Source of the DNA: Pyrenopolyporus hunteri
Lineage: Eukaryota > Ascomycota > Sordariomycetes > Xylariales > Hypoxylaceae
Direction of reading: 5' to 3'
Assembly: GCA_902806595.1 (NCBI GenBank)
Contig: CADCXC010000005.1
Span: 2,356,001 to 2,420,000 of the forward strand
Length of the DNA stretch: 64,000 nt
The notes below the pieces were generated by a model that was not told the DNA's origin, did no database searches, and was given only the letters and a program-made list of their open reading frames with translations. Of the stretch, positions 36,889-48,089 are shown in pieces (within the stretch, counting starts at the first letter, position 1; each line of letters begins with the position of its first letter). A program made the translations under genes and the position numbers.

Positions 36889-37512
36889 TTTTGCGGTATT
36901 TCTTTGGGAGGGTCGGCTTGTTTTTGGTCGAAGGTGCTCTTTGGCAAATGGTGACCGAGAGTCGTTGAGGAGTGATGGTCGCGCAGGGAGTTGGCTGGGT
37001 GCGTGAGAGAGGTGTGGTGTGGGAAACTTTTTATCCGGCGAAATTGATTTGGTGAAGTTTTGGTGCACGGGACGGGGAACCTGCTAGCGAGAGGAGTGTG
37101 GGGCGTTAATATCTAATCGATAGCGCACAATACATACCCGATTCTTGCCCCAGATTAGGGCAAACCCTCTTTCGTTGAGGGGCGCCCGGGCCACGTCTTA
37201 TCTAAGCGGCCTCTGAAAAGTGTGGGTCCTGGCTTCGTGCGAGCGGGTTCGAATCTGAATTCCAACTTCTCCCCTCCCCCCTTTTATTCCTTCTCTTTAA
37301 TCTGTTCACATACTCGTATTCGGACTTATTAACAACCCTCCTGTTTCTACTATTGTGTACATAACTTCTATCAACCTATTTCTTTCAAATAAAACACAAT
37401 TGTCTAAGTCCATGGCTCTGTTAGATCTGATCCGATATGGGCAAAGAGATTTATTCTTCTAGAAACAGGGCTCGACGGCAACTTGCCCACCTATCGTTGA
37501 GAAACACCGCCG
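36889..37512. other. Promoter region of eS19 with tRNA-like sequence
   Basis: No protein gene. At about 37176-37262 (+) a tRNA-like stretch has a perfect box B (GGTTCGAATC) and a partly pairing acceptor (GTTGAGG with TTCCAAC), but the T-stem does not pair. A pyrimidine-rich run ending in CCCCCTTTT follows at about 37265-37285. I treat it as a degenerate tRNA or Pol III element, not a functional tRNA. Confidence 0.4.
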
Positions 37513-40500
37513 CTAAGATTCATCCAACACAACACCGATCTCCCTTATGGCTTGTAAGTTAGCAGCCGACAACTCATCTCTTTCCTCCATCACCTCTTCC
37601 ATCCGTGGCAGCCAGTAACTCTCTACGAATTCGCTTAATGCTACATTCATTTCTTGGAACTTCGCGTCAAACTCCTCCATCAGAGTATCCAATAACTCGG
37701 CTAGGTAGCGTTCTTCCTCTCGTATTTCATCGATTTCTGCCGGATCCATGAGTTCGAGTGACCCATTATCAATATTCCATTCTAACCCGAAGTCGTAAAA
37801 ATATATGCAGCAGGTGTGTGTCATACCGAGTCCCGAGAACGTTAGGGCCCGCATTAAGCATGAAGCCGTTGCGTGCCCGTCGTAATCGGTAGAGAGGGCT
37901 TTCTCGAGAAGCTTCATCCTCTCAAATCTCTCAGTTTTACCCATATAAATCAGGGAACGGCCGAACCCCTGGGCGAATTTAGATATAGAGGTACATCCGC
38001 CGGTCGTGCAATAGCAGAGGCAAGGGTCCGTGTACTTGTCGCTAAGTAGTTTTCGCAATAGTGAGATATGTTCTAATGGCAGGCTTCCCTTTACGTGTCG
38101 GCTTTCGAAGCTTAAATTAAATAATATTCTATGAATTGTTGGGTAAACTGGCGCGATCCCTCGGGTACTAGAAGCGGGAACGTGGCACTTTGGCAAAGGA
38201 ATTGGTGCGTGGAGGGCAGCGCCGTGGCCCTCAAACCATAAGATCAGCTCTAGACTCTCAGAGAATTTAGGAGACGGTTCTATTTGGACCATTAGAGGAG
38301 TATGCCCGCAGTACTCCGTATCCGTTTGGTGGAATCCAGAATCGAATAACTTCTGGGCGATAAAGACGTCGAGACCTCTCCAATGGTAGACGGAGCCGGG
38401 TTTAAGCGTATCGTAAGTAGGGGGTATCAGGACTTGGCGCTGCCTTAAGGCCTCGGAAACATCAAATGCTTTGCAGTCTAGGAGAACGCTCTCTTTTAAC
38501 CCCAGCTTCTCGATTTCTTCGGAGGAGAGGTACCGCAACGCGAGGGCCAATAACTGGCGTCGTTGTAGAACGAGGGACTCGACTATAATACCTATGATCG
38601 TTGCCCTTTCTGTTGTATCGACCATCTGTGAGAGTGGACGGAATGACTGCTCAATGGTTGCCCCGGCGTCTATTAATAAGCGGACGGAAGCCGGTTCGCC
38701 CAAACGTACGGCGTAGTCGAGAGCGGTAAATCCGAATCGATCCCTAATATTGATTAAGGGTGTGGCCGCCCCTTGCGCGCACTCGATTAAGATTGAGAGT
38801 CCATTAGGCCAGTTTGTAGCCAAGTGGAATGGCGTTTGGCCGTCGTGGGTATGGTTATATAACAAAGAGGGATCACGCCGTAGGAGACGGACGACCTCGG
38901 ACTCTGAGTGGAGGAGCACTTCGTGGAGGAACTGGGTGCTAGCGAGGGCTTAAATAGTCGGTATCAGTATTGCATAAGATAACACTGAATATTCTGACAA
39001 GCTTACGTTCATATAGATCATCAATGCCAAAAAACAGACGGGTAAGAACCTCAATGTGATTACGGACCGTTGTACTCCCGAGAGCACCTATTCCTATTGC
39101 CCTGTGAGCAATATCGGTCTTGATTATTGCAGGGTCAAGGGTAGGGGAAGATAATAGCATCGATAGAGGAGTCCTAGGATGTTGTTAACCAGAGTTTGCA
39201 ATATTTTCTATATGAATAAGTCTTACACGCCATCATCGTCGTCATTGATCGGCACCCCCATGTGTCTTAAGGCGATGATGAGTTGCCATAAGTAATCTGC
39301 TCTCTTTTCATAAGCCAAAGCAGATGAAAAGCGCCGAACACGCATGCGCCCAAATAAAATAATAGCACGCTAAGCTTTTGTTAGCACCGTCGTCTGAAAT
39401 GGGCCTTGAAAGAAGGATGGCGGATGAGTTGGCCTACATGAAGAATATTCAGGCCCATGTCATCCACGTCCGTCGGGCATCCTTTGCCGCTTGAAAAGGT
39501 CCGTCGCAGTTCGACTAGATAGTTCTGCGACACGACTTCTACGTTCTCCGTTGACAAATCGGCTAAGAACAAACGGCTTGCATTAAATATCGTTTGAAAC
39601 GCTGGGGCGTCCTGTGGTACAGTGGCTCGAAGCGTGAGGCTAGGGCATATCCTTAAGTCACGAGCCCAAGCGAAGGGAGAGTACTCCAGTTCTACTGTTG
39701 CGATGGCTTGACGCCAGAAAGCACCAATCCTCCAAGTAAAAGTTCGCCTCCTTCGGTTGCTGAATGAATATACACAGCCATTTCGATGCTGCACCGCCGA
39801 GAATCCGCGGCGCGCCCTCGGGCAGTCGCAGAGATTGTCTATTAGGGTTGCAACTGGGGACGCGTTTCTCGTAGCTCTTCCGTCCTGGTGGGTGTCGTTC
39901 ATGTTAGGCGTGCCGAGAGTCATTCTAGTTTCTGTTGCGAAATTTGTTGCCTGCGTCACATTTTGGTTTTGCAGCATTTGGAGAACCTGGTCCAGGCGAC
40001 CCATGATCATAGAGGTCTGCTGTGTTTGTCCCTGGCTGAAGCTGTCCGACAGGTAATGGAGGCTCACAGCCATAGAGCCGGTCACATTATCCTCGGCCCT
40101 TCGAAGACCTTGCTGAAAGGATACCTCTAGTTGACTGACGCCGTCATGAATCCTGCTCTGAACCGCGTTCTCTGCATGGGAAATAGAAGAACTGATCTCT
40201 CTTCCCACTGTCTCGACGGCTGCAGTGACTCGGGAGGATTCGGAAACCATTCCGATCCTTATTTCTCGAGTATGGTCACTCACGTACTCTATGTCAGCCG
40301 AGAAAAAGGACGCCAAATGCGAATATATAATACCTACAGACTGGCCAGCTGCAAGTATCCGAGCAACTCTATATTGAAATCCCGGAGTCTGGATCGTATG
40401 TCTTCAAACTTCCTTTTGTCAAAAGGGTATTTCATCTTGCGTAATAGCGACCGACTAGATACTGTGGATGCTTGGTCAGGCCCTGCGTATTTGCCCGCTA

Positions 40501-40768
40501 GTCGCTTGAATTCTCCCAAGCAGGCCTCGCAGGCGCTTTGACAAGCCCGCGCTGCGGTGATAGTATCCCCATCGGGACTTTGTCCGCCGGTGGTGTGGTT
40601 TTGGATTAGCGTTAGAAATGATTGGAACTGTTGAGTATGTTGTGTCAACTGGGCGAGATCCTCATCCCTAGAGCGATAGTCCCTACAGAATTGGACGAGT
40701 CCGTCTGCGATTGTTAGGCCTAGCGAAATAAACCCGGCGGCGCCGCTAGCGATCGAGAAGGGGTCCAT
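37513..40768 (-). CDS. HeLo-like N-terminal domain plus ankyrin protein (cell-death type)
   Basis: Five exons join in frame: 40768-40342, 40288-39438, 39369-39227, 39173-39007 and 38948-37513, giving about 1007 residues. Junctions 2-4 have good donors and a CTAAC/TTAAC branch site; junction 1 (GTCTGT donor) is uncertain. Residues 1-110 start MDPFSIASGAAGFISLGLTIADGLVQFCRDY, the fungal N-terminal domain of STAND proteins (HeLo-like), which in related proteins acts as a membrane-targeting death effector. A helical middle follows. Ankyrin units include DYLWQLIIALRHMGV, DGVTPLSMLLSS, GQTPFHLATNW and FTALDYAVRLGEPASVRLLIDAGA. A Cys cluster (DPCLCYCTTGGCT) and a C-terminal coiled coil follow. No NACHT or NB-ARC module lies between effector and repeats. 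A role in non-self recognition is inferred. Confidence 0.75.
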
Positions 40769-41273
40769 TGATGCGGTTCGCGCCGTCCGAAGGAGCGGGC
40801 GAGGATAGAAAAGGGAGCAAAATGTCCCTGGCAAGATCAGGCTGTGAAATACCCTTCGATCCCAGCCACCTAGCATGTCACATGATCCACGAGGAGAGAG
40901 GATGCTGTATGATTTGCCAGCGTACTCTAAGGCAGAATCTCCTCATCTTACGGCCTATTAGGGCCTGCGTGCCTGCGAAGTAGATGCTATGTAACGATTG
41001 GCTCGATAAGAAATTACCAGGAGGTCTTTGCATAGCCCGGCCTATGCAACATAGTAGTGGCGCAGTCTATGTCAGCTATATAGGTAGGCTTGACGGTTTG
41101 AAAGAGTAGGTATAGCCCTATAGACCCCTCCGCCTTGCTAGGTTGGTCTATTGCGCGATATGCGTATTCCTGTATGGGGGGAATAGGGGCATGAGGAAGA
41201 CTTTGGCATGAAATAGGGCCATACACTCATTTTACCGAGTGCACTCATATCTTCCGTATCTTATCCTATAAAC
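40769..41273. other. Intergenic region upstream of the HeLo-like gene
   Basis: No gene recognised. It is the promoter side of the minus-strand HeLo-like gene and the 3' side of the UstYa-like gene. Confidence 0.55.
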
Positions 41274-42249
41274 CTATATCCATACTTTGTCGTCGGCTCG
41301 GTTCTTCTCAAGATACTCATATACCTCGTCATAATTCTTGCACACATGCATTGCGTCCCATCCGTCGCTCCCATCGAAGCCTTCCGGGAAAGTCGTCTGC
41401 TCGCCTTCCAGCGCAACATCCCCGCAACACATGATACTCTGCCGCAGGTAATCGAAACAATGGTTTAGATGCCACGGCGTCTCCTCGGGCAGCCTGTTCC
41501 TATCTGATGTAAGTGCCGAGTAGGCCTCAGCGATGGCGTACTATGAATCGATGTTAGTTTCTGGATCGTGGAATCCATGTTAGGTGGGAAAGAGGACGAA
41601 GCGAAAGCACCTACCAAGCAGTGGAGTTGGTGCGTCATCGACGAAGTGACGACGAACTGTTCGGGGTACGAGTCGAGCCGCTTCGGTAAGTTATCGTAAC
41701 CCTGTGGGTTCTTGATTTCAAGATAGCCGAGGCCCTCTGATATGTACACAATTGTTAGCTCACTGTTATGATCGCCAAACCCTTAAATGATGTTCGGACG
41801 GGGCATGGCAGCTTACTCGGCACCAGGTTCAGCCACTTCTGCCGAGTCTCCTTGGTGAAGAACTCTGATGTGTTTTCCGGCACGAAGCCCGGATCCGGAG
41901 AAAAGGTTGTGATTTTCTGTGCGAATTCCGGCGCGAATCCCGTCAAATCGCCACCCCCTTCGAAGAAGTGCTCCCTCCCGTGACGCCTCCAGTCTCCCAT
42001 CAGAAGCAGTAGCACGATGACAACGAGCAGAAACGTGTCGATTAGCCATCTGTACTCCTTCAAGACGGCGAGAAACTCGCTCTCCTCCTTCGTCCCTGTC
42101 CGCGACGCGATCGTTTCGTGCATGTAATCCTTCTCTGCCAAGTCGAGAGCCTCTAGATCGACATCCGTGCTGCTCGAGTCGTCGTGCTCTTCCTCACGAA
42201 CCACACTAAGTGTGCGGTACTGCTCTTTCATTCTCCTATGCTCCCTCAT
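41274..42249 (-). CDS. UstYa-family (DUF3328) oxidase-like protein
   Basis: Three exons (42249-41817, 41736-41615, 41540-41274) give 273 residues. A charged cytoplasmic N-terminus is followed by one TM helix at about 68-84 (WLIDTFLLVVIVLLLLM). The luminal part carries both family motifs HxxHC: H180-Q-L-H-C184 (MTHQLHCL) and H209-L-N-H-C213 (WHLNHCFDYLRQSIMCCGD). UstYa-like proteins oxidatively cyclise or hydroxylate fungal ribosomally made peptides (ustiloxin, phomopsin, asperipin) and some other metabolites. I find no precursor-peptide gene, tyrosinase or peptidase beside it, so a role in a local biosynthetic cluster is not supported. Start choice: a second in-frame Met lies six residues downstream. 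Confidence 0.88.
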
Positions 42250-43097
42250 TTTGACTGTGGGTTTTTTTTGTTCTTCCCTAAGAATGACGCCAAATCGTAT
42301 CGGTCTCGATGGGCAGCTCTACTGCCTCATTTAAAAATGAGATGAATTAAACTATAGTGACTGACAACTTGGGATCCCGTCCCGAAAGCGAGAGAATTGA
42401 AGAGAGATAAGGAAAGCCGAAAGCTACCGGCGGTTGAGTAGACTGAGAGTAAATGGAATGGATTAGAAAAGGACCAGTTGGCATGAACATCAAGCGAAGG
42501 AAAAAAAAAGATTATAAAACCAGAGATCGGATGAGATGATGGGACCTTGTTGCCTCTCTTAGTGCTTTGCGGCCTCGAGCGTGTCTGCGACGTTTCGTGT
42601 CGCAGCGTTCCGCTGCGCACCCTTTTGCAACCCACCAAGATGCATCATGTTCCTAGCAAGCTCGCCAATCCCACACACCCCTGGCTGATCGTACGGCCGG
42701 AATCTTGGCGATCACGTAGGAACTATATATATTTACGTCTTTGCATTATTGCTCATGTATGTTATAAGAGTTACCGTCGTGTACTTGCCGTGTACTGACC
42801 TCTCAAGTCAACGCTCCAGGTGAGTGGTCTTCAAGGAGAAATATTCAACGAGCCGCACTTTGGGGCTTAGAATGCTCTCGCGATATATACAGAAGAGTTA
42901 CTAATGGCCCCCATTATAGGAATGACCTGCAGGTAACCATGATATGTATTTATAAAACCGGTCGTGCCCCTATCCCACCTCGTGTTATCCAAAATCGAAC
43001 CATCCTTCTGCTCAGCAATAAATCCTATACGGGACTCCCCAACACCTACCTTAAAATATCTAGGGCACACGGCAAATGCCTATCTTGATGATCGCCC
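42250..43097. other. Intergenic region between the UstYa-like gene and a conserved unknown gene
   Basis: No gene seen. The sequence near 42250-42550 is A-rich on the plus strand (pyrimidine-rich on the transcribed minus strand), consistent with a 5' leader of the UstYa-like gene. Confidence 0.55.
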
Positions 43098-44465
43098 CTA
43101 AGCACCAGGCTCTCCAGATTCAAGACTAATATACCCGTTACGGAAAGCTAGACCACCATACCAGTCAGAACCTCATGAACAGGAAAAGCGCATTCAAATA
43201 AAAAGAAAGACCTTGGCGCTCGACTTACCACCGGGAACCAGCGCCGCGGCGTACATGACCAAATTAATCGGGCGCAAGTCCTCGTCCTCCGGCGCCTCCA
43301 GCGCCCCGCCCTCCCAGGCGTCCAGCACGGCCTCGGCGTCCGCGTACAAGGGGTCGGCCGGGTCGTCGTCGCCGACGTAGCACTTGATCCCGAGGTAGGC
43401 GCCGAACTCGCGGAACGCGAGGCGGTACGACCGGCGCCGCCGGCCCGCGTCCGCGTCGGGCGGGCTCCGGGCCGCGGGCAGGAAGTGGTCGCGCGCGACG
43501 GCCAGGGCGTCGGCGGCGAGGTCGCGCGCCCACGCGGCGTGCCGCGCGAAGTGGCTGATCCACAGGCTCATGCCGAGGTCGAGGGGGTCGCCCGAGAGCG
43601 ACTTGGGGTGGCTGGCCGCGATGCGCCGGTAGTGCTCGATCTCCGCGTCGAGGCTCGGCGGCGGGCCGGAGGTGCCGGGCAGGCCCTGCTTGTGGAACGA
43701 CCGCGCCGTGTCCTGCAGGAGTTGGTACGTGACGAGGCCGTCGACGTCGTCGAGGTTCCCCTTGCTGTTGACGAGCACGCGGCGCATGTCCGTGGATACC
43801 TTCCACACCATGGTCTCCCGGCCGCCCCTCCTCGTCACGAAGCGCGGGTGGATGGCCTTGGCCAGCTGCACCGCGAGGGCGTTCCAGTGCGGCTCGCGCG
43901 TCGCTAGGCTCAGGCGGTTCAGTGCGAACATCCAAAGGGTCAGGTAGTGATGGTATTGGCCGTCGCCGTCGGGGCCCTCGGCATCCAGCTTCCCGATCCG
44001 CAGGCCGCCTTTTAGGGGCTCCTCGTCGGTCGCGCCGGGGAGGCGTGAGGATCCGTCCCGCGTGCGGCCGAGGACGGAGTGGACCGTGTTCGCGAGCCGC
44101 TTGGCTAGTTCTAGGTAGAGTGTCTGGGAATCGGCGCTACCCTTTTCGCGGGCCAGGGTGACGAAGTTGACGACACCGAAGGCGTCGGTCCAGAGATACC
44201 GTCCGCGATGGCCCCCGGCGCCGGGGGTTTCCGGAGGTTGCCACGACGCAGGGTCATGGGTGTCTACGGGGTAAGGCCCGTAGACCTTCTGCATAGCATC
44301 TTCAAAAAGGGCTAGTTTCTTGGCCTCGGCATCCATGGTAACGGGGAAATTAGGTCGTTTCGAAGAGGAGGATGTTCCGAGGGGCGCCGAGAGCGGTGAT
44401 GAACGTGTTGCGAGCTGTCTCAAGCGAAGTCGTTTGTAAAAAGAAATAACTCGAAGGGGAAGCAT
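43098..44465 (-). CDS. Conserved protein of unknown function, possibly mitochondrial
   Basis: Two exons (44465-43229 and 43171-43098) with a GTAAGT donor. The second exon encodes SDWYGGLAFRNGYISLESGEPGA and completes a protein of 436 residues. The body is alpha-helical with conserved-looking phrases: GRYLWTDAFGVVNFVTLA, GGLRIGKLDAEGPDGDGQYHHYLTLWMFALNRL, DLGMSLWISHFARHAAWA and FREFGAYLGIKCY. These recall all-helical (alpha/alpha) toroid proteins, but I cannot assign an enzyme. The first 43 residues are basic, Ser-rich and acid-free, as in a mitochondrial presequence. However the Met at residue 44 (ATG at 44336) has a better initiation context (ACCATGG), and a cytosolic form may start there. 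Base composition is very GC-rich. Confidence 0.72.
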
Positions 44466-45404
44466 TGCTCTCTTTACGTTTTTGAATCCATAATGATTTG
44501 GTAAAAAGTTAGACTCCGCGCCGGGAATGTGAGATGATCCTCCGCTCGACCATGCGACGTTGTGGAGATGTCTACTAATTATTGTCCGTGACGCAACAAT
44601 TACGGATCGGCATAGTAACCATGAAGTTACCTACCACCTAACATGTATCTAACTTACAAAATTTAATGAGAATTCTCGAAGCGTTACATAGAAATAAGAA
44701 GGATCGGTTTGGCAGGTATCCTAAACTTTTTAAGGCTGGACTGTTACCTCGCAATATATACGTGACTTTAGGGAGGTAAGTAAGCTATTCACCTTGCAAT
44801 CCATTTCATTCAACGATATTCCGATCCCACCGGTCTTCGTAATATTCATGGATACTCACATAGGTAGGTACCCATAGGAGTACGCCATGACATATGGCAT
44901 ACTATTTGAGATCGGGCTTATTCGGAGCGATTCGGACGCCGATTAATACGTATACTGGATCTGGCTAGCTACCTAGTGTCCCTACCTATATATTAAGCCG
45001 AGAGATACGCACGAGGTAATTCATAGTTGGGATGATCGATCCGATTTAATCCTGGTGCCTGTGGTTTTCTGACCAGCGTAGGAAGACCTAGATAACTAAA
45101 TCTTGTTCAGTCAATTCTTAATAGTTGGAACAATGTTCTACAGCATTGACCAAGGTATACGCCCCTATTTACCCCTATTCATTGACCTGGGTACTACCCT
45201 TTGTTAAAGAAAGCAACTGTGACATTAATTGAAAGACATTGAGATTAGCTACCTGCTTGCCGGACTATGTATAAATTATCTCACATTTCAGAGTTATTAT
45301 TTCGCGTCCTAACAGTCGATATTCGGGTGGTAAACGTAGGCAGCTACTGGTACAGAGCCAACTCCGACTCCTCATCAAGCCTTGCCTTACTCAAAACAAC
45401 TGCT
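44466..45404. other. Divergent intergenic region
   Basis: About 940 bp between divergent genes. An in-frame extension of the downstream gene back to 45267 is possible but looks like leader sequence. ACCTA/TAGGT palindromes occur near 44863 and 44971. Confidence 0.5.
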
Positions 45405-47186
45405 ATGGCCACCGACGATGCGCCCCGAGAAAGTTATCTTCACAAAACCCCAGTGGAACTTCTAAGAATTATAGGGAGTCAATTAGATACTCCAGGCGAG
45501 CTTTTCCGATTTGCAAGCGTTTGCATTCATGTAGCGTCTGCTATCGATGTATTCGATTTTTGCAAGAAAGACCTAGAGTACCAGCAGGCGTTTAGGGATT
45601 GTAAGAACGACCCAATCATACAGGAAGCTCGCTGTCTTGATCTGAGGCGTTGTGTCTATAAATTGGATAGTACTATCCCCTCTGATGAAATTGAACCCCC
45701 CCCGTTTAGATTCACGAGGGGATTGTATCAGCCTTGCCTCCTCTGGGCTATCGAAAAAGGCGCAGATATCGAAACAATCAGACTGATTATCGAAATTCAT
45801 TTGGAAGACTTTCCTGGGGGACTCGGAGGTTGTTGGTACCCCGGTAGTAGCTATCATGACTGTGATCGGCGTATAATTTACGTTCTATTCCATTCGCCAG
45901 CATTCGTAGCTGCTAAGGCGGGGCGAGCGGATGTGATACAAGCTCTCGTTGAGTATGGCGTCGACATAAGAGGCCGAAGACTCTCTCTTTCGACTCGGTT
46001 TTATCCAACCCTTCGTAGCAGCCCAGACCGTCAACTCATCCGTGGAGCCCTTCGGCTGGATAACACATTTTCTGCGGCCTGCGAGGCCGGGGATGATTTT
46101 GCGCTGTTCATGATATCGGACATACTCACTGTGCAGCCGAGCGACTTATGGTTTGCCGTCCAATCCGGCTGCTTTCGCGTTATCGAGACATTGTTGAAGC
46201 ACCCTGTCTTCAACGGAGGTGACCGCACACGAATTATCCGGACGCTACTCAAATGGGCTGCTCTTGATGAATACGTCAGAGACCGTCGAGTTATTCAAGT
46301 CCTTCTTGATATTTTAATCGAGCCGTCTTCCCAACTATCTTGGGTAGTGGCCCTTCTTGATGAGCACGATGTATTGGCGGCTAACCGGGCGCGGGGGTAT
46401 CTGGTATCTTATGGTCCTCGTCTAAATCCGATTCTAACTCACCTATTCGATCTCTATATAAAGTTAGCACCAGAACCGTTAATAAGAGTCGACTTTGCTA
46501 TTTGGGCCTGTCGCCGCGACGAGAATCTAGAAACGCTCAAGACTATGCTCTCCAAATACTCTTGGTCGGATCAGTGGGAAAGCTTGCGGACGCACAGTAT
46601 GTATGCCGAGGCTTTAATCTACGGATCCCATAATATTGCACGGTATCTCATCGGCCTGGGGGCTAAAATAGACACGTCCGATGCTCGGTTTCATCGGGTC
46701 TTCTATAACGTTATCCACTCACGCGACCTTGAATCGATTGATATTATGATCGGCGACGGCGGCCGCGACTTGCTGAACATCAGATGCGACAAGCATTCTT
46801 TACATACCCCGCTAGAGATCGCGTTAGGTGTATCAAATTCTGCTCCGAATAGATTTCTCCCGCTACTCAGGCTACTGCACCATGGCGCTGGCTATGAGGT
46901 ACCGCACCACTATAAGAAGTATTTGCGTCGCGAGCTCAGGTTCGATTCTTTTCTATACGAGTACCTATACGGGGCCACCAAGGGGGCTCAGATAGAGCAA
47001 CCAAGGCGGCCGAGCTTTTCCCAAAGAGTCTCAAGCATTGACTCTCCTCTTTATGGGGAACAACTCCATGGTATGGCTCGTCTAATTTTGGGTAGGAGGT
47101 ATGAGAGGCAGGTGAAGGCCAATAATTTCTTCAAGGAACGCCCGCTTACCTACCAGGTAGGTGAGCGGGCGTATAGGTACCTATAG
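45405..47186 (+). CDS. F-box-like protein with degenerate ankyrin repeats
   Basis: Single exon of 593 residues; an in-frame ATG 46 codons upstream exists. Residues about 10-50 (LHKTPVELLRIIGSQLDTPGELFRFASVC) fit an F-box-like helix trio, where TPVELL matches the LPxELL start. The rest is helical repeats, some clearly ankyrin-like: SPAFVAAKAGRADVIQALVEYGVDI, FAVQSGCFRVIETLLKHPVF and HTPLEIALGV. F-box proteins recruit substrates to SCF ubiquitin ligases; in fungi such F-box plus ankyrin proteins are numerous and fast-evolving, mostly uncharacterised. The last codons lie inside a near-perfect hairpin (47139-47171). No signal peptide. Confidence 0.72.
   Translation: MATDDAPRESYLHKTPVELLRIIGSQLDTPGELFRFASVCIHVASAIDVFDFCKKDLEYQQAFRDCKNDPIIQEARCLDLRRCVYKLDSTIPSDEIEPPPFRFTRGLYQPCLLWAIEKGADIETIRLIIEIHLEDFPGGLGGCWYPGSSYHDCDRRIIYVLFHSPAFVAAKAGRADVIQALVEYGVDIRGRRLSLSTRFYPTLRSSPDRQLIRGALRLDNTFSAACEAGDDFALFMISDILTVQPSDLWFAVQSGCFRVIETLLKHPVFNGGDRTRIIRTLLKWAALDEYVRDRRVIQVLLDILIEPSSQLSWVVALLDEHDVLAANRARGYLVSYGPRLNPILTHLFDLYIKLAPEPLIRVDFAIWACRRDENLETLKTMLSKYSWSDQWESLRTHSMYAEALIYGSHNIARYLIGLGAKIDTSDARFHRVFYNVIHSRDLESIDIMIGDGGRDLLNIRCDKHSLHTPLEIALGVSNSAPNRFLPLLRLLHHGAGYEVPHHYKKYLRRELRFDSFLYEYLYGATKGAQIEQPRRPSFSQRVSSIDSPLYGEQLHGMARLILGRRYERQVKANNFFKERPLTYQVGERAYRYL
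47139..47171. repeat. Hairpin overlapping the end of the F-box gene
   Basis: Arms CGCCCGCTTACCT and AGGTGAGCGGGCG are inverse complements with one wobble (T-G) and a seven-base loop. The arms code for the last codons (about residues 579-588) of the F-box-like protein. Confidence 0.7.
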
Positions 47187-47451
47187 GGGTAATATAGTTT
47201 GTCTTAATTATATCTTGATAAGTGTTAATTGGCTTGGTCGGGGATTATCTGTTGTTCTTCAGCGCGAGAAGTAGATAATGCGTCCTATAGGATGCGTGGG
47301 TAAGTTGACTACCTAGGTGCCTAGGACCACGTATAGGGAAGTGAGAAATTCCAAAGCTAAGTTGTGTTGCGCCGTGATGATTCCGGAAAAACCTGGGATA
47401 ACGCAGGAAGAGGGCAAAGATTAATCCACAAATGGGCCCGTCATCTCATCC

Positions 47452-48089
47452 TCATGCCCCGTCGGGTTTCCAACCTGGAGGCGCCAGTTCTACACCATCT
47501 GGGACGAAGCCGGGGGCCACTATGAATGCATCACGATGTACGTTAGCTATGGGACGTTGCTAACAAGATACCTGTTCTGGGGCATGGTTTCCGTACCTGT
47601 AGTCCCGACTAGAGTCCATTTCCCGTTCGACAAAGCGCTTTGCCAAGTGCCCTTCGGGATCACCACCTGAGGCTGTTGATTCACGAATACGTCCGGGCCC
47701 AGTACCGTGTCTATCGGAGGCTTGCCGTCGTTGTTCGATAGCGATAGGGTTAGTGGCGCACCGGCGTAGTAATGCCAGACCTCGACGGCGTCGACTCGGT
47801 GCCAGTACGAGGATCCCGCGGCACCTTCGAGCAAGTAGTAGATAGCTGTGCTGGCGGACCGCGTGCCGTTGCTCGAGGTTCTTATGACCGAGTCTCCATC
47901 TTCGAAAGTCTGAATATAGTAGCCCTTCTCTTCGTTAGGAATGAGTTTGAGCTGGGTGATGATTTCTTGGGCGGTACGCCAATTGACAGGGAATTCCGGG
48001 AGGTTGGAGAGTTGGCTGGCTGCGTGGACCCCTACCGAGCCTGCGAGTAGCAGCCACAACGGCGAGTAGAGTACTGAAGCGAAAAGCAT
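47452..48089 (-). CDS. Secreted cupin_5 (DUF985) family protein
   Basis: Exons 48089-47597 and 47519-47452 (GTACGG donor, CATAG acceptor, restoring VAPGFVPDGVELAPPGW) give 186 residues. A hydrophobic signal segment (LYSPLWLLLAGSVGVHA) opens the protein. The cupin_5 hallmarks follow: IITQLKLIPNEEKGYYIQTF, STAIYYLLEGAAGSSYWHRVDAVEVWHYYAGAPLTLSL, and PQVVIPKGTWQSALSNGKWTLVGTT. The WHRVD and EVWHYY strands contain the usual cupin metal ligands. Members are small beta-barrel proteins, most without known activity. A signal peptide is less usual in this family, and suggests secretion or entry to the secretory pathway. Confidence 0.87.

Noticed and set aside
37176..37262. Functional tRNA gene upstream of eS19
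   Set aside because: Box B is good but the T-stem bases do not pair and no convincing anticodon arm is present.
41274..42249. RiPP biosynthetic gene cluster around the UstYa-like gene
   Set aside because: No repeat-containing precursor peptide, tyrosinase, peptidase, methyltransferase or transporter lies beside it.
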